64,000 bases of DNA from Acetobacterium wieringae. Its GTDB lineage: Bacteria > Bacillota > Clostridia > Eubacteriales > Eubacteriaceae. The number at the start of each line of letters is the position of its first letter. The first letter of the stretch is position 1. The DNA lies in contig NZ_JAIPPU010000009.1 of NCBI RefSeq assembly GCF_026646375.1, forward strand, positions 1-64,000, read 5' to 3'. Under the pieces are notes generated by a model, which saw only the letters and a list, made by a program, of their open reading frames with translations, was not told the DNA's origin and searched no databases. Below, one piece after another: positions 16,815 through 24,927 of the stretch. Both the position numbers and the translations under genes were made by a program.

Positions 16815-17852
16815 ATGAAGAGAATAGTAGCATTACTGGTTTTGTCTTTGGCACTTGTCCTGGTGGTTTTAAGTGGTTGTAGTGCCACCAAAGCGGAATC
16901 GACAGCGACTACACCGAAATCCACAGCGATCATCGATGCAGCCGGTCGGGAAATAACCTTTCCGGAAAAGATTGAAAAGATTGCGATTACCTGCAATGGC
17001 GGGACAACCCATGAAGTTGCCATCTTTGGCGGTGCCGATATGATAGTCGCCCAGCCTTCCATGGCAAAATTTCCGCAGTTGTTAAAAATGTATCCGCAGT
17101 TCAATAACGTCACAAATGCCGGATCATTTGATGATATTAATATCGAACAGCTAATGGGCACCGAACCGGATATCGTGCTGGTTGGGGTGACATCAAAAAA
17201 GGGAAATGCCCTGATTGAAGAGGCCGGTATGCCGACTTATACGATGTTGATTGGCTCAGCTGGAATTGATTCCCTAAAACAAGAATTCTTGAACCTTGGG
17301 CATATGATGAATAATGATAAAAAAGCTGAAGCATTGGTAAAACACTGGGATGACACTCTGGACGATTTAGACAAGCTTATCGCAAAAATTCCTGAAAGCG
17401 AAAGAAAGTCCGTGTACTATACCGGACAGGTCATCACCAAAGCCAATAACGGCGCCTGGGGACGTAGCTGGATCGAAGGATCAGGCGGCATCAATGCGAT
17501 TCCAACGGATACGACCGGTGATATCAGTGTCGAGCAGGTGATGGAATGGAATCCCGATGTGATCATCACTCAGGGTGGCAATGGCACCGCTGATTTGTTG
17601 GGCGATACCAGAATCCAAGATATGAACGCCATCAAGAACAGCCAGGTGTATGAATGCCCGATTGGCGGTTTCTGGTGGGATCGTCCCTCGCCGGAATCAA
17701 CGCTCGGTTTCTTGTGGCTGGCAAAAACCCTTTATCCGGATTATACAAAAAATATTGATTTAAAAAAGGAAACAAAAGATTTCTTTAAAGAGTTCTATGA
17801 ATATGATCTCAGTGATGCGGAATACGAATCTTTCTTTTTTGATAAAAAATAA
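16815..17852 (+). CDS. ABC substrate-binding lipoprotein, system 2
   Basis: 345 residues. Lipobox LSGC (Cys22). PF01497-type lobes begin with AIIDAAGREITFPEKIEKIAI and end with a tryptophan-rich block GGFWWDRPSPESTLGFLWLAKTLYP. The latter resembles the C-lobe of oxyanion- and cobamide-type binding proteins with a conserved WxRPS region; ligand identity is still open. Clearly different from system 1 in the pocket-facing segments. It ends the 9.8-kb operon, followed by a strong terminator. Confidence 0.88.
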   Translation: MKRIVALLVLSLALVLVVLSGCSATKAESTATTPKSTAIIDAAGREITFPEKIEKIAITCNGGTTHEVAIFGGADMIVAQPSMAKFPQLLKMYPQFNNVTNAGSFDDINIEQLMGTEPDIVLVGVTSKKGNALIEEAGMPTYTMLIGSAGIDSLKQEFLNLGHMMNNDKKAEALVKHWDDTLDDLDKLIAKIPESERKSVYYTGQVITKANNGAWGRSWIEGSGGINAIPTDTTGDISVEQVMEWNPDVIITQGGNGTADLLGDTRIQDMNAIKNSQVYECPIGGFWWDRPSPESTLGFLWLAKTLYPDYTKNIDLKKETKDFFKEFYEYDLSDAEYESFFFDKK

Positions 17853-17909
17853 ATAGCGGTTAATAATTATGCGATACCGAAGAGGTTTAAGCGTATATTG
17901 GATTGATAA

Positions 17910-17945
17910 AAAAGGAGCTGTTGCGCAGTTGCAACAGCTCCTTTT
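17910..17945. terminator. Terminator of the metal operon (bidirectional)
   Basis: Perfect 15-bp stem (17910-17924 with 17931-17945), GCAGTT loop, AAAA/TTTT ends. It lies between convergent genes ending at 17852 and 17952 and can serve both. Confidence 0.9.
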
Positions 17946-17951
17946 AAGTGA

Positions 17952-18494
17952 TCAAGGCTGTACGGGAATCAGTTTTTCACTGAAGCTTTTCACAAAATCA
18001 TCGAAGCGATCAGGTCCTAACAGCAGGATGCGATTGGGAGTTTCCACCAGGATGGCCGTATTGCCGTTGGCAAAGACCGCAGCTTCAGTGCCATTTTGGA
18101 GCTGAAAAATACCTTCCCGGTAAGATCGAATTTCGGTACCTACTACCTTGGATACGATGGCATACTCGGTTTGATCAAGGCTGACGATCTTGGCCGAGAG
18201 AATATCGGCCTCAGGGTAGGTTTCAAAGGTAAAGCCAGTAGGCAGTCGCAGCGATAGTTCATCGTCATTAACAGTAACTCCGGCGATCAGTGGAACGACG
18301 ATAAAGATACCCAGAATTAATACCAGCACAAGACCGCCGACGCTCATTTCTTTAATCGCATTGCGGCGCAGCTCCGGGTCATCCGGGTAGGTTTTGAAGG
18401 TATAGATGGCTTTCCAGAGAAGCAATGCCAGGACCGCTAAAAGTGCAAAAAAAAGTGGATTAATGGTGTGTAAAAGAGAAACAAAATAAGTCAT
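17952..18494 (-). CDS. Membrane protein with bacterial PH domain
   Basis: 180 residues. Two membrane spans (about 8-30 and 48-72) are followed by a ~100-residue soluble domain with the beta-strand pattern of bacterial PH (bPH) proteins: GVTVNDDELSLRLPTGFTFETYPEADILSAKIV to NRILLLGPDRFDDFVKSFSEKL. The soluble part should face outside or the cytosol next to the membrane. Role unknown. It may form an operon with the two membrane genes upstream (46-bp gap). Confidence 0.65.
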   Translation of the reverse strand: MTYFVSLLHTINPLFFALLAVLALLLWKAIYTFKTYPDDPELRRNAIKEMSVGGLVLVLILGIFIVVPLIAGVTVNDDELSLRLPTGFTFETYPEADILSAKIVSLDQTEYAIVSKVVGTEIRSYREGIFQLQNGTEAAVFANGNTAILVETPNRILLLGPDRFDDFVKSFSEKLIPVQP

Positions 18495-18540
18495 GTGTTA
18501 ATAAACCACGGTTTAGACCAGGTGAAACCGTTACCCTTCG

Positions 18541-19032
18541 TTAAATTAATTTTGTCTTTTCATAGTGAGAAAGTTCCAGACTGAGTTCAGAGGGGACTTT
18601 CTTTTTGATTGTTCCGATCTGGACACTGAAATAATAGTAGTTATAGTATTCGATCATCGAAAAAGCATAAAGGATCAGGCCAAAAATATTCATCGTCATA
18701 AAAAAAGCATCCGGCTGAAAAATTAGCAGATAAAGCAAATACAGGGGGTATAACCCAAACAAAGCCAGATCCAATTTTTTAAGCACCGAAAAAACTGGCA
18801 TTACCCAGTCCATCGGGCTACGGGGGTTGTCAAGCTGCTGGTAACGATAATACCAATAGCCGGCGCTTTGGAGGATGATAAAAATCAGCACCCCACCGGG
18901 AATCAGCAGACGCAGATCCAGGGGCTGACCGGTGGAGTCAGTGAGCAAATACATCAGCATACCACAGACCAGGGCGGTGAGCAGTTCGCTCATATACAAA
19001 CGGTTCAGTTCTTTTTTTGTTTTCTCGGTCAT
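18541..19032 (-). CDS. Four-span membrane protein, function unknown
   Basis: 163 residues with four hydrophobic segments (about 15-32, 42-60, 88-108, 112-130) and a charged C-terminal tail. A YYNYYYF aromatic run is notable near the end of span four. No family recognised. It begins directly after the TVP38 stop (adjacent bases), so the two are translationally coupled. Confidence 0.6.
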   Translation of the reverse strand: MTEKTKKELNRLYMSELLTALVCGMLMYLLTDSTGQPLDLRLLIPGGVLIFIILQSAGYWYYRYQQLDNPRSPMDWVMPVFSVLKKLDLALFGLYPLYLLYLLIFQPDAFFMTMNIFGLILYAFSMIEYYNYYYFSVQIGTIKKKVPSELSLELSHYEKTKLI

Positions 19033-19665
19033 TTATAGCTCCTTGTCAAGACTTGATGGTGAAGGAAGTTCGGCCACCATGTTTTTACTGTGATCAATAA
19101 AAGCATCCAGACGTTTGCGGTTAAAATAAAGAACAGCGATCAGTACCGCATAAATAGACACCGCTACAATAAACTGGGTGGGGTTGTCATCCATAATGCC
19201 AGCGCCGATCATGGTATTGATAAAGACACTGGGAGTTCGGGCCAACAGAATAATCAGGGCAAACGTTTTTAGCGGCATCGACGAAAGACCAGCGATAAAA
19301 CACAGCATGTCATCAGGAAACAGTGGAAAGAGAAAAATCAGAAAAAGAACCGTATTGAGTCGGGATTCTTTAATATGATCGTATTTTTCAACGAGTTCCG
19401 GGCTGACAAAGCGCAGCACAAAGGGGCGACCAAAGCGTTTAGCCAAAACAAAAACGATGATCGAGCCGACCAGAGTGCCGGCAGCATTAATTAAAAAACC
19501 GCCGAAGGTACCAAACAGGGCACCGCCGACTAAACCCACAGTACCACCAGGAATGGGGGCAATAATAATCTGGAGCAACTGCAGTAAAAAAAATACCAGC
19601 GGTGTCCAGACACCAAATTGTAAAAGAAAGCTCTGCAAGGTGTCAAGTGTTGAAAAAATTTCCAT
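19033..19665 (-). CDS. TVP38/TMEM64 (DedA-like) membrane protein
   Basis: 210 residues, about five to six spans. Family marks: IIAPIPGGTVGLVGGALFGTFGGFLINAAGTLVGSIIVFVLAKRFG and FLFPLFPDDMLCFIAGLSSM, the re-entrant loop motif FPxxPxD seen as FPLFPDD. The SNARE-associated/DedA group transports or flips lipid-linked substrates in several organisms. It overlaps nothing upstream; promoter not obvious. Second family member at 62664. Confidence 0.85.
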   Translation of the reverse strand: MEIFSTLDTLQSFLLQFGVWTPLVFFLLQLLQIIIAPIPGGTVGLVGGALFGTFGGFLINAAGTLVGSIIVFVLAKRFGRPFVLRFVSPELVEKYDHIKESRLNTVLFLIFLFPLFPDDMLCFIAGLSSMPLKTFALIILLARTPSVFINTMIGAGIMDDNPTQFIVAVSIYAVLIAVLYFNRKRLDAFIDHSKNMVAELPSPSSLDKEL

Positions 19666-19786
19666 TTCTTACCTCGATTTCTTTTTATCATTTTAGCATA
19701 AAAATGGCAGATCTACACCATATTTTGGGGATCTGCCGGAAGTAAAATATTTATTTAAGAAATCTAACGCAGCACAAAATTGCGGA

Positions 19787-20830
19787 TTAATATTTCACAG
19801 TCTCAAAAGCGGCCCAAGGAATCGCTACAGATGCGTCGTTAGTGATGATGTCGTCGACGTGCATCAGTAGAGGGAAGTCGTTTAATTTAACCACACCCCG
19901 TTCGGCCAGACGTCTTACGCAACGGGCGGTGCGGGTGGCGATGACGATGGATTCCAGGGTTACCCCTTCCAGCTCGGCGATGGCTTTTTCAAAAGACCAG
20001 CCTTGGCCCAACAGGGTACCGATTTTTCGGGTACGTCCGCCAAAAATGGTAACGTAAAGATCACCAGCGCCATAGATAATATTTTCTTCACCGCCGCCGA
20101 CAATGGTTAGCAGCTGTTTCATTTCTTTGATGCTCTGCCCGAAGAGAGCAGCCTGAGAATTATAATGTTCTTTACCCGATCCGTCGGGACCAAGAGCCAG
20201 GCCGATCGCCAGGGAAACCCCCAGAGCGTAGGCGTTTTTTAGAGCGACTGCACATTCAACGCCGACTACATCGGTGGACAAACTGATGTGATAATAGTCG
20301 GTGGAAAACAATTTTTTAAAGCGCCGCAGAATTTCTATGTCTTCACCGCAAAAGGCTACGACGGAGTGATCCTTGTCAGCCAGTTCATAACTGGTGCAGG
20401 GGCCACCGATGGCATTTATGGAGAGTTTTTTTCCAGCTGGTAGCTTACTGAAAAAATAATCGGGGTAGGTAAGCATCGAGCCATCCTCCAAATCGATCAT
20501 GCCTTTGGTGACGGACAGAACTGGAACCGAATCGCTGATCAGTGGCAGGATTTTTTCACAAAACCAGTCAACCCCGAAGCTGCTGACACCACACAGTACA
20601 GTATTGGTGCCGTCCAGCGCCAATTCGACATCTTCAATTTGATAAAATTTGATTCCTTCTTTGGGCAGCTGTCGTTTCAGGGTTGGATGAAAGCCAGTTA
20701 ATTCAGCGGAATTAATAATGTCCCGATCCAGGTGAGTTCCCACCAGACGCACTTCATGGCCGTTTTCCGTGGCCGGAAAAGTTAGGGCAGAAGCCATCTG
20801 ACCGGCGCCCACAAAGGTAATTACACTCAT
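19787..20830 (-). CDS. gpsA: GpsA-like NAD(P)H-dependent glycerol-3-phosphate dehydrogenase
   Basis: 347 residues. N-terminal Rossmann motif GAGQMASAL (8-16), GPCTSYELA (usually GPSxAxE), catalytic-region lysine in ECAVALKNAYALG and C-terminal GDLYVTIFGGRTRKIGTLLGQG. Expected reaction: dihydroxyacetone phosphate to sn-glycerol 3-phosphate for lipid synthesis. Several positions differ from standard GpsA (GGPCTSYELA, no SRNxxFG), so a related substrate is possible and the symbol is tentative. Monocistronic, ATG with GGAG 8-9 nt upstream. Confidence 0.75.
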   Translation of the reverse strand: MSVITFVGAGQMASALTFPATENGHEVRLVGTHLDRDIINSAELTGFHPTLKRQLPKEGIKFYQIEDVELALDGTNTVLCGVSSFGVDWFCEKILPLISDSVPVLSVTKGMIDLEDGSMLTYPDYFFSKLPAGKKLSINAIGGPCTSYELADKDHSVVAFCGEDIEILRRFKKLFSTDYYHISLSTDVVGVECAVALKNAYALGVSLAIGLALGPDGSGKEHYNSQAALFGQSIKEMKQLLTIVGGGEENIIYGAGDLYVTIFGGRTRKIGTLLGQGWSFEKAIAELEGVTLESIVIATRTARCVRRLAERGVVKLNDFPLLMHVDDIITNDASVAIPWAAFETVKY

Positions 20831-21013
20831 AATAAATCTCCTTTTCAGATTTTTAGAAATAGACTGACGCGAGCTTTGCCGCCAGTTATTCGAAACAATT
20901 CTTAGACATTACGTCGCACAGTCTATCGACTGTTCGCCTACACGTTATAGAATTGTTTGTGAAACTGTCATCAAAGTAAACAGGATTCATTAGTTTACAA
21001 GCGATTTAAAAAA
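20831..21013. other. Gene-free stretch with inverted repeat
   Basis: No ORF of note. AAACAATTCT (20893-20902) and AGAATTGTTT (20949-20958) form an inverted pair around a stretch containing AGTC-TATC-GACT. The palindrome could be a regulatory or remnant element; nothing ties it to a known family. Confidence 0.4.
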
Positions 21014-21151
21014 TCAGGTCTTGTTCAGACCGACGGCGTCCCGGGATGCAGAGAGGGCCTCGTAAAAGACCGCTTCGTTTCGCATAAAGGCGCTTAAGTA
21101 GAGGATATCGATGATGGTCAGCTGGACAATCCGGGAGGCCATCGCTTCGGA
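21014..21151 (-). pseudogene. C-terminal remnant of an RpiR/MurR-type regulator
   Basis: Reading the minus strand from 21151 gives 45 codons to a stop with the sequence pattern of the last part of a SIS-domain sugar regulator: SEAMASRIVQLTIIDILYLS then a helix ending DAVGLNKT. In intact proteins this block (ASRIAQLxxIDxL) closes the SIS domain. Upstream the frame meets a stop at once and no HTH is found, so the rest is deleted. The hydrophobic pattern is clear, but the fragment is short. Confidence 0.55.
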
Positions 21152-21280
21152 ATGGTTTAGGCGTTGACAAAGAAGGCAAGCTGGCGATGATCATGGTAAC
21201 CAGCTTTGTTCAATTGGCTTTCTCGGAAAAGAAACTAAATCTCAAGCGGTCAGCGGCTACTAAACAAAATAAACTTCAAT

Positions 21281-21315
21281 AAAAGCATCCAGACAAATTG
21301 TTTGGATGCTTTTTT
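21281..21315 (-). terminator. Terminator of the ABC-2 exporter operon
   Basis: AAAAGCATCCAGACAA pairs with TTGTTTGGATGCTTTT (one G-T). A/T runs on both flanks make it usable in both directions; the nearest gene end is 21340 on the minus strand. Confidence 0.8.
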
Positions 21316-21339
21316 GTATGGGGGATGATCACCAGAACA

Positions 21340-22137
21340 TTAGGTATTTAAGTCCCTTCGGTTAAAAGCCACAAAGGTCAACCCAAAAAAGACCAGCGAA
21401 ACGATCAGTAAAATGGCGGCAGAGCTGAATGAAAGCTGATCATTGATCATCAGACTGGCACCTTCAAAGTACTTAAAAGGTGTGAAGATCTTGAGAAATG
21501 ACAGCTTACTGTACAAATCCACGGCGACTGATAAGATAAAAAAGCCCATGACCAGTCCGGCGGCAGCGGCGGTAGCCCGTTTGGTGTTTTTTAAAACGGC
21601 ACCAAACATGGCTCCCAGCGCTAAAAAGAATAGCTGCAGGATAAAGAGTGCAAGCATCGTCAAAGAAACCTTGTCGATAAGACCATCGCCGTTGTTATGC
21701 TGAGCAATGAAAAATACTGAAGCACCAAAAGTGACGACATTAAAAATCAGAATATTGATGATTCCAGCCAGCAGCTTGGGCCAGATTACTTGAAACCGAT
21801 GCACGGGTTTGGTATAGATAAAATCAGCACAGTGATCGCGTTCTTCCTTGGATACCACTACCGCTCCAAACATTGTCGCATGAACCGCGGCCAGTAGCAT
21901 AAAGTAGAGAAAGAACACCGAATAAAACCCGGCAACTTTGGTAATATCCACTGAACCGATTCCAAAAACCACCATGATTTCTTCGGGAAAGGCTGCAAAC
22001 AGGGCGTTGACATCCACCTGAGAGTCGGAAAAACCCTGGTATTTCATCATTCCGGCAAAGATAATGAAAACCTGGGCACAACACCATATGATCAGCGACT
22101 TGATATTGGCCTTCATTTCTTTTTTAAACACGTTCAT
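21340..22137 (-). CDS. ABC-2 type transporter permease (copy 2)
   Basis: 265 residues, six spans. N-terminal cytoplasmic FKKEMKANIKSLIIW, then VVVSKEERDHCADFIYTKPVHRFQVIWPKLLAG, the conserved amphipathic loop of ABC-2 permeases with ExxxxxxDFLxxKPVxR. Homologous in length and plan to the permease at 22159; the two should pair as a heterodimer with the ATPase at 22953. Substrate unknown; such units often export peptides or provide antibiotic resistance. Confidence 0.8.
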   Translation of the reverse strand: MNVFKKEMKANIKSLIIWCCAQVFIIFAGMMKYQGFSDSQVDVNALFAAFPEEIMVVFGIGSVDITKVAGFYSVFFLYFMLLAAVHATMFGAVVVSKEERDHCADFIYTKPVHRFQVIWPKLLAGIINILIFNVVTFGASVFFIAQHNNGDGLIDKVSLTMLALFILQLFFLALGAMFGAVLKNTKRATAAAAGLVMGFFILSVAVDLYSKLSFLKIFTPFKYFEGASLMINDQLSFSSAAILLIVSLVFFGLTFVAFNRRDLNT

Positions 22138-22158
22138 GGGGTAACGCCTCCTTTTAAG

Positions 22159-22956
22159 TTAGATCGACGGCAGATCTTTTCGGGCAAACAGCTTGAAGGT
22201 CAGAAACGTAAACAGTCCGACTAACACGAACCACAATAATAAATTCAACGAATCGTAATTCATGTTTTTGGATATTTCGGAGAGATTGAAATAATCAAAG
22301 GGAGAAATTAGTCCCAACTTTTCATCTTTCAAGGTTTCATTGAGCAGATGAATAATATAAAAAATAAAGACCACCCCCATACTGATTGGTAAAATGGTAC
22401 GGATTCGTCTTAAAAAAACCGACACAAACAGACCCAGACTGGCAAAGAAAATCTGGATAAAGAGCAGACTTAAAGTAAACAGAGCAAACAGCTCGAAATC
22501 ATAAGATTCGGTGCTGAGTAGGGTGACCATGATTAAGGAAGCTGTAAAGATAACGGCATTGGTAATCAGAATCTGAATCAGCACGGCCAGAATTTTCATG
22601 GACACAATCCGGTTGCGACTGATTGGCTTAACAAACAGAAAATCGCCGGTTTTTTCCCGGACTTCCGCTGAAATAATGGAAACACCCATATTCATAGCTT
22701 GGATGGCACCGGCCAGCAACACGTACATCAGGGCAAATTGATAAAAGCTTAAAATACTGGAAAGCTCCAGATCAGCGACGCCAAAAGCCTGCTGGAATTC
22801 AGGCGGGAAACTCTCAAAGACTTTTTGAAAGTCCTCCAGTTGACTGGCAATCGAAGGGTAAAGTAGCATGAACAGGCTTAGTACGCCAACCAGTGAGAGA
22901 CACCAGATAATTAGGGTTTTACGGCCCATTCGCAGTTCCTGCTTCAGGATGTTCAT
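22159..22956 (-). CDS. ABC-2 type transporter permease (copy 1)
   Basis: 265 residues, six spans. Shows SAEVREKTGDFLFVKPISRNRIVSMKILAV, the same loop as its neighbour. Start ATG 22956 overlaps the ATPase stop by four bases (ATGA), so it is translationally coupled. Forms a three-gene exporter with the next permease 21 bp on. Confidence 0.8.
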   Translation of the reverse strand: MNILKQELRMGRKTLIIWCLSLVGVLSLFMLLYPSIASQLEDFQKVFESFPPEFQQAFGVADLELSSILSFYQFALMYVLLAGAIQAMNMGVSIISAEVREKTGDFLFVKPISRNRIVSMKILAVLIQILITNAVIFTASLIMVTLLSTESYDFELFALFTLSLLFIQIFFASLGLFVSVFLRRIRTILPISMGVVFIFYIIHLLNETLKDEKLGLISPFDYFNLSEISKNMNYDSLNLLLWFVLVGLFTFLTFKLFARKDLPSI

Positions 22957-23843
22957 GGCTGCTCCTCCTTCTGGTAATAATGCATAAAAATTTCCTCAAG
23001 ACTGGGTTCTTCTACGAGCATATTAAGTAAAGATTGCCCCTGAAGTCGCTCAACAATTCGATTAATATCGCCTTTGAAGAGAAAATGCAGGGTGTCTTCA
23101 TTGACGCTTAAGTTGGTCACCCCATCCAGATTAAAATGATGAACATCAATGACACCCTTGAATTCCAAAGTGAATTTTTTATAATTGTGCTTTTGCATAT
23201 CCCGAATGTTTTCCACTTGGACAATGGTACCATCTTTTATGATGGCTACCCGGCTGCACAGCTTTTGAACTTCGGAAAGGATATGCGACGAAAATAAAAC
23301 GGTAGCGCCTTTTTGATTTTCCGTCCGGATCAGTTCAAAAAATTTTTGTTGCATCAGCGGATCGAGGCCTCCGGTGGGTTCGTCCAGAATAATCAGCTTG
23401 GGTTCATGGAGTAGCCCTTGAACAATGCCAACTTTCTTTTTATTTCCATAGGATAGGTCGTCGATGCGCTTATTCAAGTCCAGATCCATCACTTCGGCCA
23501 GACTTTGTATCCGAGTGTAGTCGACATTGTCATAGAAACTGGCCGAATAATTAAGCACTTCCCGAACTTTCATGTGCTCATAATAGAATACTTCTGAGGG
23601 CAAGTAGCCGATATCCCGGCGAATTTCGTTGCCATATTTAATGCAGTCCTTGCCAAAAATGGTGGCTGAGCCGCTGGTGGGATGAATCAGTGACAACAGC
23701 GTCCGGATGGTGGTGGATTTACCGGCGCCATTGGGACCGATAAAACCAAAAATCTCGCCTTCTTCCACAGAAAAGGATACGTTTTCAATGCCTCGATGTT
23801 TTCCATAATATTTTGTCAGTTGATTGATTTCAATTACATTCAT
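22953..23843 (-). CDS. ABC-2 exporter ATP-binding protein
   Basis: 296 residues. Walker A GPNGAGKSTT (~36-45), a Q-loop, a signature block that reads LSYGNKKKVGIVQGLL (LSGGQ replaced by LSYGN), Walker B LIILDEPTGGLDPL and SSHILSEVQ. The C-terminal ~70 residues are the usual accessory domain of the DrrA/YxlF group. LSYGNKKK is a recurrent variant in this subfamily. First gene of its operon. Confidence 0.88.
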   Translation of the reverse strand: MNVIEINQLTKYYGKHRGIENVSFSVEEGEIFGFIGPNGAGKSTTIRTLLSLIHPTSGSATIFGKDCIKYGNEIRRDIGYLPSEVFYYEHMKVREVLNYSASFYDNVDYTRIQSLAEVMDLDLNKRIDDLSYGNKKKVGIVQGLLHEPKLIILDEPTGGLDPLMQQKFFELIRTENQKGATVLFSSHILSEVQKLCSRVAIIKDGTIVQVENIRDMQKHNYKKFTLEFKGVIDVHHFNLDGVTNLSVNEDTLHFLFKGDINRIVERLQGQSLLNMLVEEPSLEEIFMHYYQKEEQP

Positions 23844-24034
23844 GTAGATCCCCTTCTTTCAAATTTAATTCAAATAATTCGGTGTGCTGCAATTAATTTA
23901 CCCTGATCAAGTAAAAATAAACAATGATATGGTGGAGATAACGGTGAGAATAAAAAATAATTAAATGTTATGTTTGAGTCAAGGTTCAAAGGGAATACAT
24001 TAAAAGATAATGAAAAATATGGGAGGTTGTCAAG

Positions 24035-24709
24035 ATGAAACAAGAAGAAACTCGAAATTTGATTCTGAATATATTTAACAATCGCTATACCTGTAAAGGC
24101 TATGATGCCAATAAAAAGGTCAGCGATGAAGATTTTGCAGTGATCATGGAAGCAGCCCGGTTGTCACCTAGCTCCATGGGGCTGGAACCTTGGAAATTTG
24201 TGCTACTCAATAATCGGGAAATCCGGGAAAAAATAAAACCTTTTGCCTGGGGGGCGGAAGTCAGTCTCGATGGCGCCAGTCATTTTGTCCTGATTTTTGC
24301 CAGAAAACCGATTGATCTAAAACCCGATTCTGATTATGTCGAATACATGATGAACGATATCCAGCATTTTACCGATGATTTGCGTGCAGTCCGGAAAAAC
24401 AAACTGAAGAGTTTTCAGGAAGATGACCTGAAAATTGCAGGAAATGATCGGGCTTTTTTTGACTGGGCCTGCAAACAAACCTATATTCCGCTGGCCAATA
24501 TGCTGACGGCTGCAGCGATGCTGGGCGTGGATTCCACCCCGATGGAAGGCTTTAATACCGAAAAGGTCGAAGCCGTGCTGGTTCAGGAAGGAATTCTCGA
24601 CCCTGTCCACTTTGGATTATCCTGCATGATCGCCTTTGGATATAAAAACCGGGATCACCGTCCTAAAACGAGAAGAAAAATTGAAGAAATCCTGGAAATC
24701 GTTGAATAA
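24035..24709 (+). CDS. Nitroreductase-family NAD(P)H oxidoreductase
   Basis: 224 residues. FMN-binding nitroreductase fold: FNNRYTCKGYDANKKVSDEDFAVIMEAARLSPSSMGLEPWKFVLLNN is the usual N-terminal block, and LSCMIAFGYKNRDHRPKTRRKIEEIL the C-terminal end. Reduces nitro-, quinone- or flavin-type substrates using NAD(P)H. CKGYD replaces the common SRRSYD/RRSVR. GGGAGG precedes ATG. Monocistronic; a small hairpin without strong T-run lies at about 24738-24759. Confidence 0.85.
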   Translation: MKQEETRNLILNIFNNRYTCKGYDANKKVSDEDFAVIMEAARLSPSSMGLEPWKFVLLNNREIREKIKPFAWGAEVSLDGASHFVLIFARKPIDLKPDSDYVEYMMNDIQHFTDDLRAVRKNKLKSFQEDDLKIAGNDRAFFDWACKQTYIPLANMLTAAAMLGVDSTPMEGFNTEKVEAVLVQEGILDPVHFGLSCMIAFGYKNRDHRPKTRRKIEEILEIVE

Positions 24710-24927
24710 ACTCCATAAATAGTTCATTGAATTTGGGATATTGTTGGTAATAACAATATTAAATAAAAATTGTGTTTTTTTATATAAACAATAGGAATTA
24801 ATTTAATTTTGTTATATAATAATGAAATTAAAAGTGAAAAGAAAACCTTTACAAGTGGTTAAGTAAGATTTTGATGCTTATATAAGCGCCTAACATGCGT
24901 GTGAAAAGTTGGATGAGGAGATAAAGG

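Noticed and set aside
24770-24927. c-di-GMP riboswitch before the GGDEF/HD-GYP gene
   Set aside because: The leader lacks the conserved CACGCAAAGGCAAACC-type elements.
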